64,000 bases of DNA from JAHRAW01 sp965226545 (GTDB lineage: Bacteria; Pseudomonadota; Gammaproteobacteria; Arenicellales; Poriferihabitantaceae), in NCBI GenBank assembly GCA_965226545.1, contig OZ245364.1, positions 1,798,001-1,862,000 of the forward strand, read 5' to 3'. A program made the position numbers and the translations under genes. Of the stretch, positions 9,099 to 18,452 are shown piece by piece; position 1 is the stretch's first letter; each line of letters starts with the position of its first letter. A model generated the notes under the pieces. It saw only the letters and a program-made list of their open reading frames with translations, searched no databases and was not told the DNA's origin.

Positions 9099-9179
9099 TT
9101 GGTGTAAATGACCGCTGCTTTAAGCGGGGTCGCCACTGTGGATAAGCGCACTTCCGTAAACAAATTTCCGGAGTAAACA

Positions 9180-9449
9180 ATGTCTACCATTTATCGACAA
9201 CAAGAATTTGACGCCGAGTTGCGAAAAATGTTGTGCAAGGCAAACGCCAAAGGTCAACCGCGCGTTTGCATAGTCGCAAAAAAACTGCACGACCGTGTTG
9301 TGAAAACGAACGAAAACCGTATGCGAATGGCATGCAAGGCGATGCGGAAACTTAAAGAACAACAAGGCATAGAAGCAAAAGTTATTTCCGAGCCGCCGAG
9401 CGGAGAAAGCACTACTCTGGAAATCGAATTCGACACCGCAACAATTTGA
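9180..9449 (+). CDS. Small hypothetical protein (89 aa)
   Basis: An 89-residue basic protein that I do not recognise. It has a clear ribosome site (CCGGAG, about 6 bases before the ATG at 9180) and begins MSTIYRQQEFDAELRK. The middle (residues 20-65) is helical and rich in Lys/Arg and Met, compatible with a helix-turn-helix-like DNA-binding unit. The C-terminal 20 residues are acidic and beta-like. It has a stronger Shine-Dalgarno site than the flanking metabolic genes, which suggests it is an acquired gene. Its only neighbour on this strand is the zinc dehydrogenase, 81 bases upstream. Confidence 0.6.
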   Translation: MSTIYRQQEFDAELRKMLCKANAKGQPRVCIVAKKLHDRVVKTNENRMRMACKAMRKLKEQQGIEAKVISEPPSGESTTLEIEFDTATI

Positions 9450-9488
9450 CCGATCAATCGGTCGATAACGTTTGCCTCTGCCAACAAC

Positions 9489-9519
9489 ATGAATCAAAAC
9501 AATCGAAGTTTTGATTCAT
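9489..9519. terminator. Perfect 12-bp inverted repeat between convergent genes
   Basis: ATGAATCAAAAC (9489-9500) and GTTTTGATTCAT (9508-9519) are exact reverse complements around a 7-base loop. The hairpin sits between the stop of the small plus-strand gene and the stop of the minus-strand acuC gene. There is no strong U-tract, so it may be a weak bidirectional barrier or 3' mRNA stabiliser. Confidence 0.45.
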
Positions 9520-10472
9520 CAATCCAACAACGCCCCCACCACCTCATTCCACCCCAACGCCAAATTATCGCGGTTATACCCGCCGCCGCCGGTGGCGATG
9601 ATGCGGCCTTGGCAGAATTCATCGGCGAGTTGCACCAAGCGTTTGGCGGCGTGGCCGTGGGCGGCGGGGGTGAAGCGCATGTGGGTGAGTGGGTCGCCGG
9701 CGATGCTGTCGGCGCCGGCTTGCAGCAGGATGATTTCGGGTTGGAAGGCGCGCAGGTGTTCCTCGACTTTTGGCCAGGCGCGGTGGAAGGTTTCGTCGTC
9801 GCTGCCGGGCGCCAGCGGGATGTTGAGTTTTGTGCCGGTTGCTGCGCCGCGGCCGGTTTCGGATGCTGCGCCGGTGCCGGGATAAAGGAATTTGCCGTCT
9901 TCGTGCAGGTCGGCGAACGCGACATCGGGGTCGTCTTCGTAGGCGTAGAAAACGCCGTCGCCGTGATGGGCGTCGATGTCGACATAGGCGATGCGTTGGA
10001 TGTTGTATTGCGCGCGCAGGGTTTCGATGAGTACGCCGATGTCGTTGAACGCGCAAAATCCGGCCGCGCCGTCTCGGCGGGCGTGATGCAAGCCGGCGAT
10101 GGGAATGAACATTCGCGGCGTCTCGCCGGCGACGATGCGCGACAACGCATCCAAATCCGAACCGACCACATACAAGCCGGCTTCGAATACGCCGGGATAC
10201 GCCGGCGTGTCGCCGGCATCCAAAAATCCGTTTCCGCTTGTCGATGCCCGCTTCGATGCACGCTTGACATGCGCGATGTATTCGTCGGTGTGAAAGCGCG
10301 ACAAACTTGATTCATCGCCGAGCACCGGCGCGATGATGTTGACGCGTTTGTCCAAACCGCGTTTGACCGTCTCACACCAAAACGCGTGAATTCGGTCGGT
10401 GCCAAACGGATGCCCGCCGGGGAATCCATACAACCCAAGTTCATCGCCAAAATATACGCTTGCCGCTTTCAT
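9519..10472 (-). CDS. AcuC/HdaH-like histone deacetylase family amidohydrolase
   Basis: A 317-residue member of the zinc-dependent deacetylase family (class II HDAC/AcuC/acetylpolyamine amidohydrolase). The zinc ligands lie in DIDAHHGDG (about 142-150). The catalytic histidine pair is in GLHHARRDGAAGFCAFND, and TGGGGYN near the C-terminus carries the transition-state tyrosine. Bacterial members deacetylate lysines on acetyl-CoA synthetase or hydrolyse acetylated polyamines. It is the last gene before a convergent boundary, downstream of BKACE and aminotransferase genes on the same strand, so a role in small-molecule amide catabolism is possible. The exact substrate cannot be assigned. Confidence 0.9.
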   Translation of the reverse strand: MKAASVYFGDELGLYGFPGGHPFGTDRIHAFWCETVKRGLDKRVNIIAPVLGDESSLSRFHTDEYIAHVKRASKRASTSGNGFLDAGDTPAYPGVFEAGLYVVGSDLDALSRIVAGETPRMFIPIAGLHHARRDGAAGFCAFNDIGVLIETLRAQYNIQRIAYVDIDAHHGDGVFYAYEDDPDVAFADLHEDGKFLYPGTGAASETGRGAATGTKLNIPLAPGSDDETFHRAWPKVEEHLRAFQPEIILLQAGADSIAGDPLTHMRFTPAAHGHAAKRLVQLADEFCQGRIIATGGGGYNRDNLALGWNEVVGALLD

Positions 10473-10596
10473 TGTTGCGCCTTTGATTGTTGTTGCGATT
10501 AATTTTAAGTTTCGTTTAAGTTTGGTTTAAGTTTACTTTATAAGTTGCAATCGCCAACTGCGCAATTGCAATTGCCACCGCATTACATTCGTCACT

Positions 10597-11493
10597 TTAA
10601 TCCGCGCCGAGCAATTGTGCAACTTGCGCGTCGCTTGCCAACGGGCGCGACAACGGATTGCCGAATTGCGTCAATTGCGCAATCAATGCCCCGTTGTTCG
10701 CCGCGCGCGCACCGTCTTTCAACTCCAATGCATTCTCAAAACCAACGCGCACATGCCCGCCCAACCGAGTCGCTTCGGTTAAGCAATCAAATTCACCGTC
10801 GCCAAACGCACACACCATCCACTGCACCGACTCGCCAAGCGCGACGCGCATTTCATGCAGTGCATCAATCGGCGAATAATTTATTGCATCACCGGTAGCA
10901 TCGACAGTCGAATCAACCGTCGCCGTCGCCACCGACAACCCGCGCCGCCCAACCACCAACAACACGCAATGTTTATCGGCGGGAATAACGCCGCGTTTGC
11001 GCAGCGAGCAATATGCATCCACCTCATCGCGCGAATATAAAATGTATTGAATCAAAACCTCACGCGCACGCAAAAAATTAAACAAATCGCCCGCCGCCGC
11101 AACATCATCCGTCGTGCGAATCAATTCGCGCGGTGCAATCGATACGCCGTCGGGCGCATCGTGCGCGCATAACGCGCGCAACGCGCGGCATTGGTCGACG
11201 GCGGCGTAGTGCCGCGCCGATTCGCTGGTCGCTTGAATAAACAATCGCGCGCCGACTTGTGCGCGCACCGCATCGATGGCCGCGCGATAGGCGTGTTCAT
11301 CCAAAGTGTGCGCGCCGTGTTCATCGCGCACATGCAGATGCAACATCCGCGCGCCGGCGCGCAACACTTCCTCGGCGACGCCCGCCAATTGCGCGGCGGT
11401 CAACGGCAACGCCGGATGGTCGGCGCGGGTTTTATACGCGCCGTTGGGCGCGGCGGCGATTAACAACGGTTGCTTTGCAATGCGGTCGGTCAC
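10597..11493 (-). CDS. Beta-keto acid cleavage enzyme (BKACE, DUF849)
   Basis: A 298-residue BKACE-family protein (TIM barrel). These zinc enzymes condense a beta-keto acid with acetyl-CoA and cleave it to acetoacetate and a new CoA ester. The N-terminus carries PNGAYKTRADHPALP and the metal-binding LHLHVRD (about 50-56), both hallmark motifs; it is otherwise full length. One characterised branch cleaves 3-dehydrocarnitine, which would suit the choline/betaine genes that follow; others act on 3-keto-5-aminohexanoate. Neighbours are acuC and a class III aminotransferase on the same strand. The substrate branch cannot be settled by eye. Confidence 0.88.
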   Translation of the reverse strand: MTDRIAKQPLLIAAAPNGAYKTRADHPALPLTAAQLAGVAEEVLRAGARMLHLHVRDEHGAHTLDEHAYRAAIDAVRAQVGARLFIQATSESARHYAAVDQCRALRALCAHDAPDGVSIAPRELIRTTDDVAAAGDLFNFLRAREVLIQYILYSRDEVDAYCSLRKRGVIPADKHCVLLVVGRRGLSVATATVDSTVDATGDAINYSPIDALHEMRVALGESVQWMVCAFGDGEFDCLTEATRLGGHVRVGFENALELKDGARAANNGALIAQLTQFGNPLSRPLASDAQVAQLLGAD

Positions 11494-11695
11494 GACTTTG
11501 TTAAATGTATTCGAATGGTGTCACTATTAATGCCAATGGTTAATAGTTTGATTGCGTTACTTAATCACGTTGCTTAATAAAGTTAACCTAAACCGTATTA
11601 ACTTAACCAACGTTAACTTAAAACCATTAACTTAACCGTCAACAAAGTTAATTACCGCGCCGCACTGTGTCGAACTGTGCCGCACCACATCGAAA
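11494..11695. repeat. AT-rich GTTAACTTAA-type repeat spacer
   Basis: This spacer between the BKACE and class III aminotransferase genes contains repeated TTAACTTAA, GTTAAC and GTTACTTAA words between about 11555 and 11655. No gene or clear promoter is seen. Confidence 0.6.
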
Positions 11696-13033
11696 TCACC
11701 CACGCGGAATTTTCTCCATCGCATCATCCAAAGACGCCGCAAGTTTATCGACCAACTCATCGACATGCGCGGCTTCATAAATAAACGCCGGCGCCAGCAA
11801 AATATGATGCCCGTTGTCGCCGTCGGCGGTGCCGCATTCGGGGTAAATCATCAGCGCATTATCCATCGCGGTTTGTTTGACCAGATGATGCAGCGGAATC
11901 GATGCCGGATAAGGCGTTTTGTCGGCGCGCGATTTCACCAACTCGATGCCGATAAACAATCCGCGCCCGCGAATGTCGCCGACATTGGGATGCTCGGCAA
12001 ACCGTTCGCGCAGGGCGGCGAATAATTGCGCGCCGCGTACGCGCACATTATCCAGCAGATTTTCATCGACGATGGTTTGCTGCACCGCCAACGCCGCGCT
12101 CGCGGCCAGCGCATGCCCCAAATAAGTGTGTCCGTGTTCGAACGCGCCCGAGCCGTCGGCGATGGCGCGATAAATGCGTTCGTCCATTAAGGTCGCGCCA
12201 ATCGGTTGATAGCCGCCGCCCAACCCTTTGGCGATGCATGCCAAATCGGCGCGCACGTTTTCCTGTTGATGCGCATACCACGCGCCGCTGCGCCCCATGC
12301 CGCACATCACCTCATCCAAAATTAACAACACGCCGTGGCGGTCGCAAATTTCGCGGATGCGTTGAAAATAACCGTCGACAGCCGGCGCCGCTCCGATGCT
12401 TGCGCCAACCACCGTTTCGGCGACAAAACCGATGACGCGCTCGGCGCCGAGTTGCATAATCGCCGCCTCCAATTCATCGGCGGCGCGCTTGGCGTATTGC
12501 GCTTCGCTTTCCTTATCGCTTTGATGCCGATAGGCGTAGCACGGCGCAATGTGTTCGCACGGCAACAACAGCGGTTGGTAATGCGCGCGACGTTTGTCGT
12601 TGCCGCCGACCGACAATGCGCCGAGCGTGTTGCCGTGATAACTTTGTCGGCGCGCGATAAATTGCGTTCGATTCGGTTCGCCGATTTCGATGAAGTATTG
12701 CCGCGCAAGTTTCAACGCCGTCTCAATCGCCTCCGAGCCGCCGCTGACAAAATAAGCGTATTGCAAATTATCCGGCGCGTGTTGGATGAGTTGTTCGCCA
12801 AGATTCTCGAGCGTCTCAGTCGTAAAAAACGCGGTGTGCGCATAACTCAATTGCGCCGCCTGCGCACAAATCGCGGCAACCACCGCCGGATGGTTATGCC
12901 CCAAACACGACACCGCCGCCCCGCCCGAACCGTCCAAATACCGCTTGCCGTTGGCGTCAATCAAATACACCCCGTCGCCGCCAACTGCCGTCGGCAACGA
13001 TAGTCGAGTGTGGCGATGCATGATGCGAGTCAT
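11696..13033 (-). CDS. Class III PLP-dependent aminotransferase
   Basis: A 445-residue fold-type I, class III aminotransferase. The N-terminal region has YLDGSGGAAVSCLGHNHP; VSGGSEAIETALKLAR binds the PLP phosphate; ILDEVMCGMGRSG holds the PLP-ring aspartate; and IAKGLGGGYQPIGA carries the Schiff-base lysine. These enzymes transfer the terminal amino group of omega-amino acids or diamines (beta-alanine, GABA, taurine, putrescine) to pyruvate or 2-oxoglutarate. It lies upstream of BKACE on the same strand, so it may supply a keto acid to it. An alternative start is the second ATG at 13021. Substrate is unassigned. Confidence 0.88.
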   Translation of the reverse strand: MTRIMHRHTRLSLPTAVGGDGVYLIDANGKRYLDGSGGAAVSCLGHNHPAVVAAICAQAAQLSYAHTAFFTTETLENLGEQLIQHAPDNLQYAYFVSGGSEAIETALKLARQYFIEIGEPNRTQFIARRQSYHGNTLGALSVGGNDKRRAHYQPLLLPCEHIAPCYAYRHQSDKESEAQYAKRAADELEAAIMQLGAERVIGFVAETVVGASIGAAPAVDGYFQRIREICDRHGVLLILDEVMCGMGRSGAWYAHQQENVRADLACIAKGLGGGYQPIGATLMDERIYRAIADGSGAFEHGHTYLGHALAASAALAVQQTIVDENLLDNVRVRGAQLFAALRERFAEHPNVGDIRGRGLFIGIELVKSRADKTPYPASIPLHHLVKQTAMDNALMIYPECGTADGDNGHHILLAPAFIYEAAHVDELVDKLAASLDDAMEKIPRG

Positions 13034-13266
13034 TGGCGGAAGGTTTGTGGGTGGTTGATGAATTGTTAATGCAAATTGTTAATGCGTTGTTGACGAATGG
13101 ATTGATGAATCAGTTGCGGGGGACTTTCGAATGCGCACTGTTGGCATTGGCGGCGCAACATCAATAACGCAACATTGTAACCGCATTGCGCGACAGTTTT
13201 ATCGGCATAGTCGTCAGTCGATGGCGACGGCGGCTACGCGATGTACATTGCAGTTAACCGACGGAG

Positions 13267-13272
13267 TATAAT
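13267..13272 (+). promoter_or_regulatory. Possible -10 box upstream of choX
   Basis: A perfect TATAAT lies 30 bases before the choX start codon. No -35 element with good spacing is seen (TTGCAG at 13248 is too close, TGTACA at 13242 is 19 bases away). GAGG at 13291-13294 provides the ribosome site. Confidence 0.4.
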
Positions 13273-13302
13273 GCCAACCCGTATTTAATTGAGGTAATTA
13301 TT

Positions 13303-14256
13303 ATGCACACTGTTAACAAGTTAACCAAATCAATTGTCGCACTGAGTTGCGCGTTGTCTTTGGCCGCGTTGTCCGCCCCCGCATCGGCCGCGGATTGTCG
13401 CACCGTGCGTTTTTCCGATGTCGGCTGGACTGACATCACCGCCACCACGGCGGCCGCTTCGGTGGTGCTCAAAGCGCTTGGTTATCGAACCGATGTAAAA
13501 GTGTTGTCGGTGCCGGTCACCTATAAATCGCTCGCCAACGACGACATCGATGTCTTCCTCGGCAATTGGATGCCGACCATGGAAGCCGACATCAAACCGT
13601 ATCGCGAAGCCGGCACGGTCGACACCGTGCGCGCCAATCTGCAAGGCGCGAAGTACACGCTGGCGGTGCTCTCTCGCAGCGCGAAAAAAGGATTGAAGGA
13701 TTTCGCCAACATCGCCGACTTCCGCGGCGACTTGGACGGCAAAATCTACGGCATCGAGCCGGGCAACGACGGCAACCGCATCATCTTGGACATGATTAAA
13801 TCCAACGCATTCGGCTTGCAGGGGTTTGAAGTGGTCGAATCATCCGAGCAAGGCATGCTCGCGCAGGTGGCGCGCATCAACAAGCGCGGCGGCGACATTG
13901 TATTTTTGGGATGGGAACCGCATCCGATGAACGCCAATTACAAACTTGCGTATCTGACCGGTGGCGACGATTATTTCGGCCCCAACTTGGGCGGCGCAAC
14001 CGTATACACCAACACCCGCGCAGGCTATGTCAACGAATGCAAAAACGTCGGGCGATTGCTTGGCAATCTGGAATTTTCGTTGGCCATGGAAAATGAAATC
14101 ATGGGCGCCATCTTAAACGACGGCGCCGCGCCTGAAGCCGCCGCCAAAAGTTGGCTGAAAGCCAACATCAACACGGTTAAAAAATGGCTCAAACGAGTCA
14201 ACACCGCGGACGGCAACAAAGGCTACGCCGCCGTCAAAACGGCGTTGGGCGTTTAA
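13303..14256 (+). CDS. choX: Choline ABC transporter substrate-binding protein
   Basis: A 317-residue periplasmic binding protein of the ProX/OpuAC type. A Sec signal peptide ends at ASA-AD (about residue 29). The mature part starts DCRTVRFSDVGWTDITATTA and includes DIDVFLGNWMPTMEADI. This combination, including the WTDITATTA and NWMPTME aromatic cage segments, is typical of ChoX, which binds choline and acetylcholine. The permease and ATPase genes follow directly. A GAGG ribosome site precedes the ATG. Choline is oxidised to glycine betaine, matching the dimethylglycine-type dehydrogenase further along. Glycine betaine specificity is the alternative. Confidence 0.92.
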   Translation: MHTVNKLTKSIVALSCALSLAALSAPASAADCRTVRFSDVGWTDITATTAAASVVLKALGYRTDVKVLSVPVTYKSLANDDIDVFLGNWMPTMEADIKPYREAGTVDTVRANLQGAKYTLAVLSRSAKKGLKDFANIADFRGDLDGKIYGIEPGNDGNRIILDMIKSNAFGLQGFEVVESSEQGMLAQVARINKRGGDIVFLGWEPHPMNANYKLAYLTGGDDYFGPNLGGATVYTNTRAGYVNECKNVGRLLGNLEFSLAMENEIMGAILNDGAAPEAAAKSWLKANINTVKKWLKRVNTADGNKGYAAVKTALGV

Positions 14257-14313
14257 CTCCCGCCCCTTGTTTGCAAACGCCGGCCTCTCCGTCTCCTTGC
14301 GGGAATAACGCTT

Positions 14314-15255
14314 ATGTTTGAGCAGGTGACGGAGTGGCTGGCGTCTTATCAATTGCCCATCGGCAAAGCGACTGAAACGTTTTTTGATTTCATCATCGCG
14401 CACAACGCGCCGCTGTTCGACGGCATCGCCGCGGTGTTACAGGCGGTCATCGATGCGTTGTTGTGGCCGCTTAAGTTTTTTCCCGCGCCGGTGATTGTTT
14501 TTTTCGCCGCGCTGGGCGCGTATTTAATCCACCGCAAAATTTCACTCGCCGCCTTTGTCGCCGGCGGCTTGTTGCTGATTATCAATCAAGGCTACTGGCA
14601 ACAAACCGCCGACACCCTGGCGTTGGTGTTGGCCTCGGCGTCGTTGTGCATGGCGATCGGCGTGCCGTTGGGCATCGCCGCGGCGCATCGTCCGTGGCTG
14701 TATACCGCGATGCGTCCGGTGTTGGATTTAATGCAAACCATTCCGACGTTCGTGTATTTGATTCCGGCGTTGGTGCTGTTTGGTTTGGGCGAAGTGCCGG
14801 GCTTGGTCGCCACCGTCATCTTTGCAATCGCCGCGCCGATTCGCCTAACGCATCTTGGCGTGTCGTCGACTCCGCAAACGCTCATCGAAGCCGGCCAAGC
14901 GTTCGGCTGTTCGCCGCGTCAATTGCTGTTGAAGGTCGAGTTGCCGTTCGCCCTGCCGCAAATTTTGGCGGGGTTTACCCAAGCGATTATGCTGTCGTTG
15001 TCGATGGTGGTCATCGCCGCGATGGTCGGCGCGCCCGGCTTGGGCGTGCCGATTTTGCGCGCGATTAACACGGTCAATATCGCCAAAGGATTCGAAGCCG
15101 GCTTGGCGATTGTGGTCATCGCGATTATTCTCGACCGCGTCTGTCGCCCGCCGACGCGCACATCGCGCAACACCGCCAACAACGTGGAGCGCGTGCGCAA
15201 GCGGTTGCGACGCATCATCGGCGGCAAAAAACCGCGCGCGCGTCCATCCAAATGA
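14314..15255 (+). CDS. choW: Choline ABC transporter permease
   Basis: A 313-residue inner-membrane permease of the proline/glycine betaine transporter family. About six to eight hydrophobic helices are visible. The EAA-like cytoplasmic loop is EAGQAFGCSPRQLLLKVELP, and the C-terminal part contains MVVIAAMVGAPGLGVPIL, both characteristic of ProW/ChoW. It lies 57 bases after choX, and its stop overlaps the choV start by 4 bases (ATGA). It forms the translocation pore for choline with ChoV. The last 40 residues are an unusually basic tail (RTSRN...KKPRARPSK). Confidence 0.93.
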   Translation: MFEQVTEWLASYQLPIGKATETFFDFIIAHNAPLFDGIAAVLQAVIDALLWPLKFFPAPVIVFFAALGAYLIHRKISLAAFVAGGLLLIINQGYWQQTADTLALVLASASLCMAIGVPLGIAAAHRPWLYTAMRPVLDLMQTIPTFVYLIPALVLFGLGEVPGLVATVIFAIAAPIRLTHLGVSSTPQTLIEAGQAFGCSPRQLLLKVELPFALPQILAGFTQAIMLSLSMVVIAAMVGAPGLGVPILRAINTVNIAKGFEAGLAIVVIAIILDRVCRPPTRTSRNTANNVERVRKRLRRIIGGKKPRARPSK

Positions 15256-16286
15256 AATCGCCGATGGTTCATTTGGATGCGGTGTCGATTGTGTTCGGCA
15301 ATTCGCCGGCGCGCGCATTGCCGTTGATGGACGCCGGGCAAAGCCGCGAAGAAATTCAAGCGCAAACCGGGCAGATAGTCGGCGTACACGACTGCAGCCT
15401 GCGCGTGATGCAAGGCGAGATAGTCGTGTTGATGGGCTTGTCCGGCTCGGGCAAATCAACCTTGTTGCGCGCGGTCAACGGCTTGAACAAAATCGCGCGC
15501 GGCGGCGTGCATGTCAACGACGGCGAAACATTAATCGACATCACGCGCGCCAACACCGCAACCTTGCGTCACTTTCGCACCGCGCGCATCGCAATGGTGT
15601 TTCAGCAATTCGGATTGTTGCCGTGGCGCACGGTCGCCGAAAATGTCGCGTTTGGTTTGGAAATCGCCGGCGTCGCCGCCGAACAACGCAACCGGATAGT
15701 CAAGCGTCAATTGGCGATGGTGCATCTGCACGATTGGGGCGAATGCCGCGTTGATGAATTGTCCGGCGGCATGCAACAGCGCGTCGGCTTGGCGCGCGCG
15801 TTTGCGACCGAATCGCCGATTTTGTTAATGGACGAACCATTTTCCGCACTCGACCCGTTGATTCGCGTGCGCCTGCAGGATGAGTTGTTGGATTTACAAA
15901 CGCGTCTGCAGCGCACGATTTTGTTTGTCAGTCACGATTTGGATGAAGCGCTCAAAATCGGCAACCGCATCGTGATTATGCAGGGCGGGCGCATCGTGCA
16001 AATCGGCGCACCCGAACAAATCGTGCTCAACCCGGCGACCGATTATGTCGCCGATTTTGTCGCCCACATGAACCCGCTCAAAACCCTGCGCGCAACCGCC
16101 GTGATGCGCAACTCATCCAGCCGGCCAACCGATAAACAGGCGACGGTCGATGCCGACGCCACCTTGCTGGAAGTGTTGCGCGTTAAACACCAAAGCGGCG
16201 GGCGCGTGCATGTGCGCCAAGGCCGGCAATGGATTGGCGTCATCGACGACAACGACATTTACAACGCGCTGTTGCGCCAAAAATAA
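15252..16286 (+). CDS. choV: Choline ABC transporter ATP-binding protein
   Basis: A 344-residue ABC ATPase. It shows Walker A GLSGSGKST, the signature LSGGMQQRV, Walker B LLMDEPFSALDP and the switch-histidine segment ILFVSHDLDEAL. An N-terminal extension of about 50 residues before the core and a short C-terminal region after the ATPase domain are as in ChoV/ProV. The start ATG overlaps the choW stop (ATGA), showing translational coupling. It energises choline import at the inner membrane. Nothing on the same strand follows for several kilobases. Confidence 0.93.
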   Translation: MKSPMVHLDAVSIVFGNSPARALPLMDAGQSREEIQAQTGQIVGVHDCSLRVMQGEIVVLMGLSGSGKSTLLRAVNGLNKIARGGVHVNDGETLIDITRANTATLRHFRTARIAMVFQQFGLLPWRTVAENVAFGLEIAGVAAEQRNRIVKRQLAMVHLHDWGECRVDELSGGMQQRVGLARAFATESPILLMDEPFSALDPLIRVRLQDELLDLQTRLQRTILFVSHDLDEALKIGNRIVIMQGGRIVQIGAPEQIVLNPATDYVADFVAHMNPLKTLRATAVMRNSSSRPTDKQATVDADATLLEVLRVKHQSGGRVHVRQGRQWIGVIDDNDIYNALLRQK

Positions 16287-16691
16287 ACGCCGCCGCGAAC
16301 CGTGTCATCGTTGCCAACGCCCGCGATTGCCTGTTGATTCGCAACACCGTAACCGCAGGCGGCATGCGTCGGGGGAGTTAAGTGACTTTGGTGTATGCCC
16401 TTTGTATGCGCGCTTGTATTCGAACTTGTATGCGCACTTGTATGCGACTTTGTAATGCGACTTTGTAATGCGCCGTTATCGACGGTGATGCGCGGGAGTT
16501 GGCAAGCGGCTTTGCAACGGTGGTCGGTGATTGGGCAAGTGATTTTGTTGTTGAAATTATCGGCGCCGGTGTTTAGGTTGAGTTTTGTTGCACGGTGTTA
16601 ATAATGATTGTTTTTGATATTGTTTTGATATTGTTTTGATATTGTTTTAATCTTGTTTTAATCTAAATCTCAATCCCGCATTAACTTCACT
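16287..16691. repeat. 405-base spacer with TTGTATGCG- and TTGATATTG-type repeats
   Basis: The gap between choV and the minus-strand dsbA-like gene holds no credible gene. It contains short repeats: a run of CTTGTATGCGNN/CTTTGTAATGCGA units at about 16395-16475, and TTGTTTTGATA units at about 16610-16660. It is a convergent intergenic region, but I see no canonical hairpin terminator. Confidence 0.6.
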
Positions 16692-17492
16692 TCACCGCGC
16701 CAACTCATCCACTATCGCCTGCAACTCATCCAACGGCAACGCGCCGGCGACGAATCGGGTGGCGCCGTGTTTGTTGATGAAAAACACCGCCGGGGTGCCG
16801 GTTACGCCGGCGTTTGCGCCGTCGCGATAATCGGTCATCACGCGCTCGGTCATGCGGCCGCCGGTTAAGCATTCGTCGAATGCATCGCCGTTGACGCCGG
16901 TTTCTTCCGCCAATGCGCGCAGGCGGGTTAAGGCGAATCCGCGTCCGCCGGATTTGGTGCGTTGATAAATTTCATCGGTGAATTTCCAAAACGCATCGTT
17001 GCCGGACAAGGCGGCGACGCATTCGGATGCTTCGGCTTGTTGTTGTGCGCCGGGGTTGTGAAAGCCCAGCGGGAAGTGGCGATACACCCAGCGCAATTTG
17101 TCGCGATTGTTTTGCTGCAATTGCGCGACGGTGAAATGAAAACGCTTGCAGTACGGGCATTCAAAATCGGAATACTCAATCAGCGTTACCTCAGCATCCG
17201 CCGCGCCCAAGATGTGGTCGCGCGCCGCATCGACTGCGCGCAAATTTTCGCCGGGCGATTCGCGTTCGGCTTGTTGGCGGCGGACGAATTCGACGATGCC
17301 GCTTTCAATCGCATCGGTCAACGCGCCTTGTTCAATCAAACGGTTTAATTCATCGCGCACCATCGCGCGCAATTCATCATTGGATGCGCCGCTTTGCGCA
17401 AACGCCGGCGTAATGCAAACCGTCAATGACAATGCCAACGCCAACGCGCGTGCAAAATAATTGATGCGGCTACTATCGATGCAATGCTTCAT
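16692..17492 (-). CDS. Secreted DsbA-family thioredoxin-fold protein
   Basis: A 266-residue periplasmic thiol-disulfide oxidoreductase of the DsbA/BdbD-like DSBA (Thioredoxin_4) family. A signal peptide (hydrophobic ALALALSLTVCITPAFA, cleavage about residue 33) is followed by an acidic helical segment. The thioredoxin fold has the active site FECPYCKRFH. The cis-proline loop is seen as GVTGTPAVFFIN, where a threonine precedes the proline. It could catalyse disulfide formation in secreted proteins, including cofactor-bearing periplasmic enzymes such as SorAB. The next upstream gene on this strand starts about 12 bases away, so they may be co-transcribed. Confidence 0.88.
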   Translation of the reverse strand: MKHCIDSSRINYFARALALALSLTVCITPAFAQSGASNDELRAMVRDELNRLIEQGALTDAIESGIVEFVRRQQAERESPGENLRAVDAARDHILGAADAEVTLIEYSDFECPYCKRFHFTVAQLQQNNRDKLRWVYRHFPLGFHNPGAQQQAEASECVAALSGNDAFWKFTDEIYQRTKSGGRGFALTRLRALAEETGVNGDAFDECLTGGRMTERVMTDYRDGANAGVTGTPAVFFINKHGATRFVAGALPLDELQAIVDELAR

Positions 17493-17503
17493 CAGATTCG
17501 CGC

Positions 17504-17800
17504 TTAGCGCATGCCGGACAGGTTGGCGATGAGACCGATGGTCTTGCGCTTAATCTCGCGGCGGAGTTTATGCGCCAAATCTTCATCGTGGCTTAAGCAA
17601 GTCGTGCACGCGTTTGCATATTCGACGCCGGCGCGAGTCACCGCGCTTTCCATTGCCGCGGCGACCAGCGTACGAATGCGCGCGATTTGTTCATCGCGCA
17701 ACGGCGCATCCATCGTGTCGCTTATCGCTTTGGCAATTTCGCGCGCGTAATCGTCCGCGCTCTTTACGGTTGCCTCGCGGTTGGATTGTGCGGCGCGCAT
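17504..17800 (-). CDS. Hypothetical cytoplasmic protein (98 aa)
   Basis: A 98-residue, helical, charged protein that I do not recognise. ATG at 17800 overlaps the stop of the upstream DUF4389 gene in a TAATG arrangement, so translation is coupled. A cysteine pair (ACTTC) and a histidine/aspartate segment lie near residues 64-73, possibly metal-binding. It has no signal or membrane segment. It sits between the DUF4389 membrane protein and the DsbA-like gene. The longer open frame upstream is antisense noise over DUF4389. Confidence 0.7.
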   Translation of the reverse strand: MRAAQSNREATVKSADDYAREIAKAISDTMDAPLRDEQIARIRTLVAAAMESAVTRAGVEYANACTTCLSHDEDLAHKLRREIKRKTIGLIANLSGMR

Positions 17801-18084
17801 TAGTCGTCTCTCCATTTGGCAAACGGAAACGGTTTGTCGTCTGATTCGAAAGTGATGTAGCACAGCACGCGGTCGATGTAGCCGCGCAACTGTTCGCCGA
17901 ATTCCAGCAACGATAAATTGCGCGAACCGCCAATCAACAAAAAGCCAAACTGCACCGCCACCGACGCCGCCAACACCGCTTGCGCAACGCCGATACAGGC
18001 GATGAACAACAGCACCAACAACAAGCGCAACCAAGTTTCTTTGCGCAACCACGGTTTAACCGGCGAATTAAATTCCTCATTCAT
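17800..18084 (-). CDS. DUF4389 domain membrane protein
   Basis: A 94-residue small inner-membrane protein. Two hydrophobic helices (RLLLVLLFIACIGVAQAVL and the following AVQFGFLLIGG) and the C-terminal LLEFGEQLRGYIDRVLCYIT match the DUF4389 family, whose function is unknown. ATG 18084 is preferred because a GAGGG sits about 5 bases upstream, whereas earlier in-frame starts lie in repeat-derived sequence. It is coupled to the 98-residue gene by a TAATG overlap. Confidence 0.82.
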   Translation of the reverse strand: MNEEFNSPVKPWLRKETWLRLLLVLLFIACIGVAQAVLAASVAVQFGFLLIGGSRNLSLLEFGEQLRGYIDRVLCYITFESDDKPFPFAKWRDD

Positions 18085-18452
18085 AACGCCCTCAACATAA
18101 GTTGTGTAAGTTAAAAAACCAAGTGAACAATTAAGTAAAAAATTAAGTAACACATTAAGTACAAATCAAATTCAAAATAATATGCAAAATGATATGCATC
18201 ATCGCATTCGGCGTCGCACACTTCGTCACATTCGTCGCCGCCTACTTCGTCACATACTTCGTCGCATTCATCGCCACATTCATCGTCGCACAAATCGTCA
18301 ACTGTGAATCGAATTCGTCACCACTATCACCGCATTTATCGACGATACGCCATTGTCGCGTCGATGAACAACATTCGCGGCAACACAAACTCGCTTGTCA
18401 ACGCATTTGTCAACCGTACTTATCAACACACTTGTAAACGAATCCGCAAACC
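18085..18452. repeat. Repeat-rich 368-base spacer
   Basis: This spacer contains AATTAAGTA-type units at about 18118-18160, then a tract of CTTCGTCACATTCGTCGC-like units (period about 6-9 bases) at 18205-18300, and then ACACTTGTCAACG-like words up to 18440. No coding potential is convincing on either strand. Confidence 0.65.

Noticed and set aside
9489..10310. Plus-strand open frame of 273 codons antisense to acuC
   Set aside because: It lies wholly over a strongly recognisable minus-strand deacetylase and shows no family motifs; it reflects biased codon composition.
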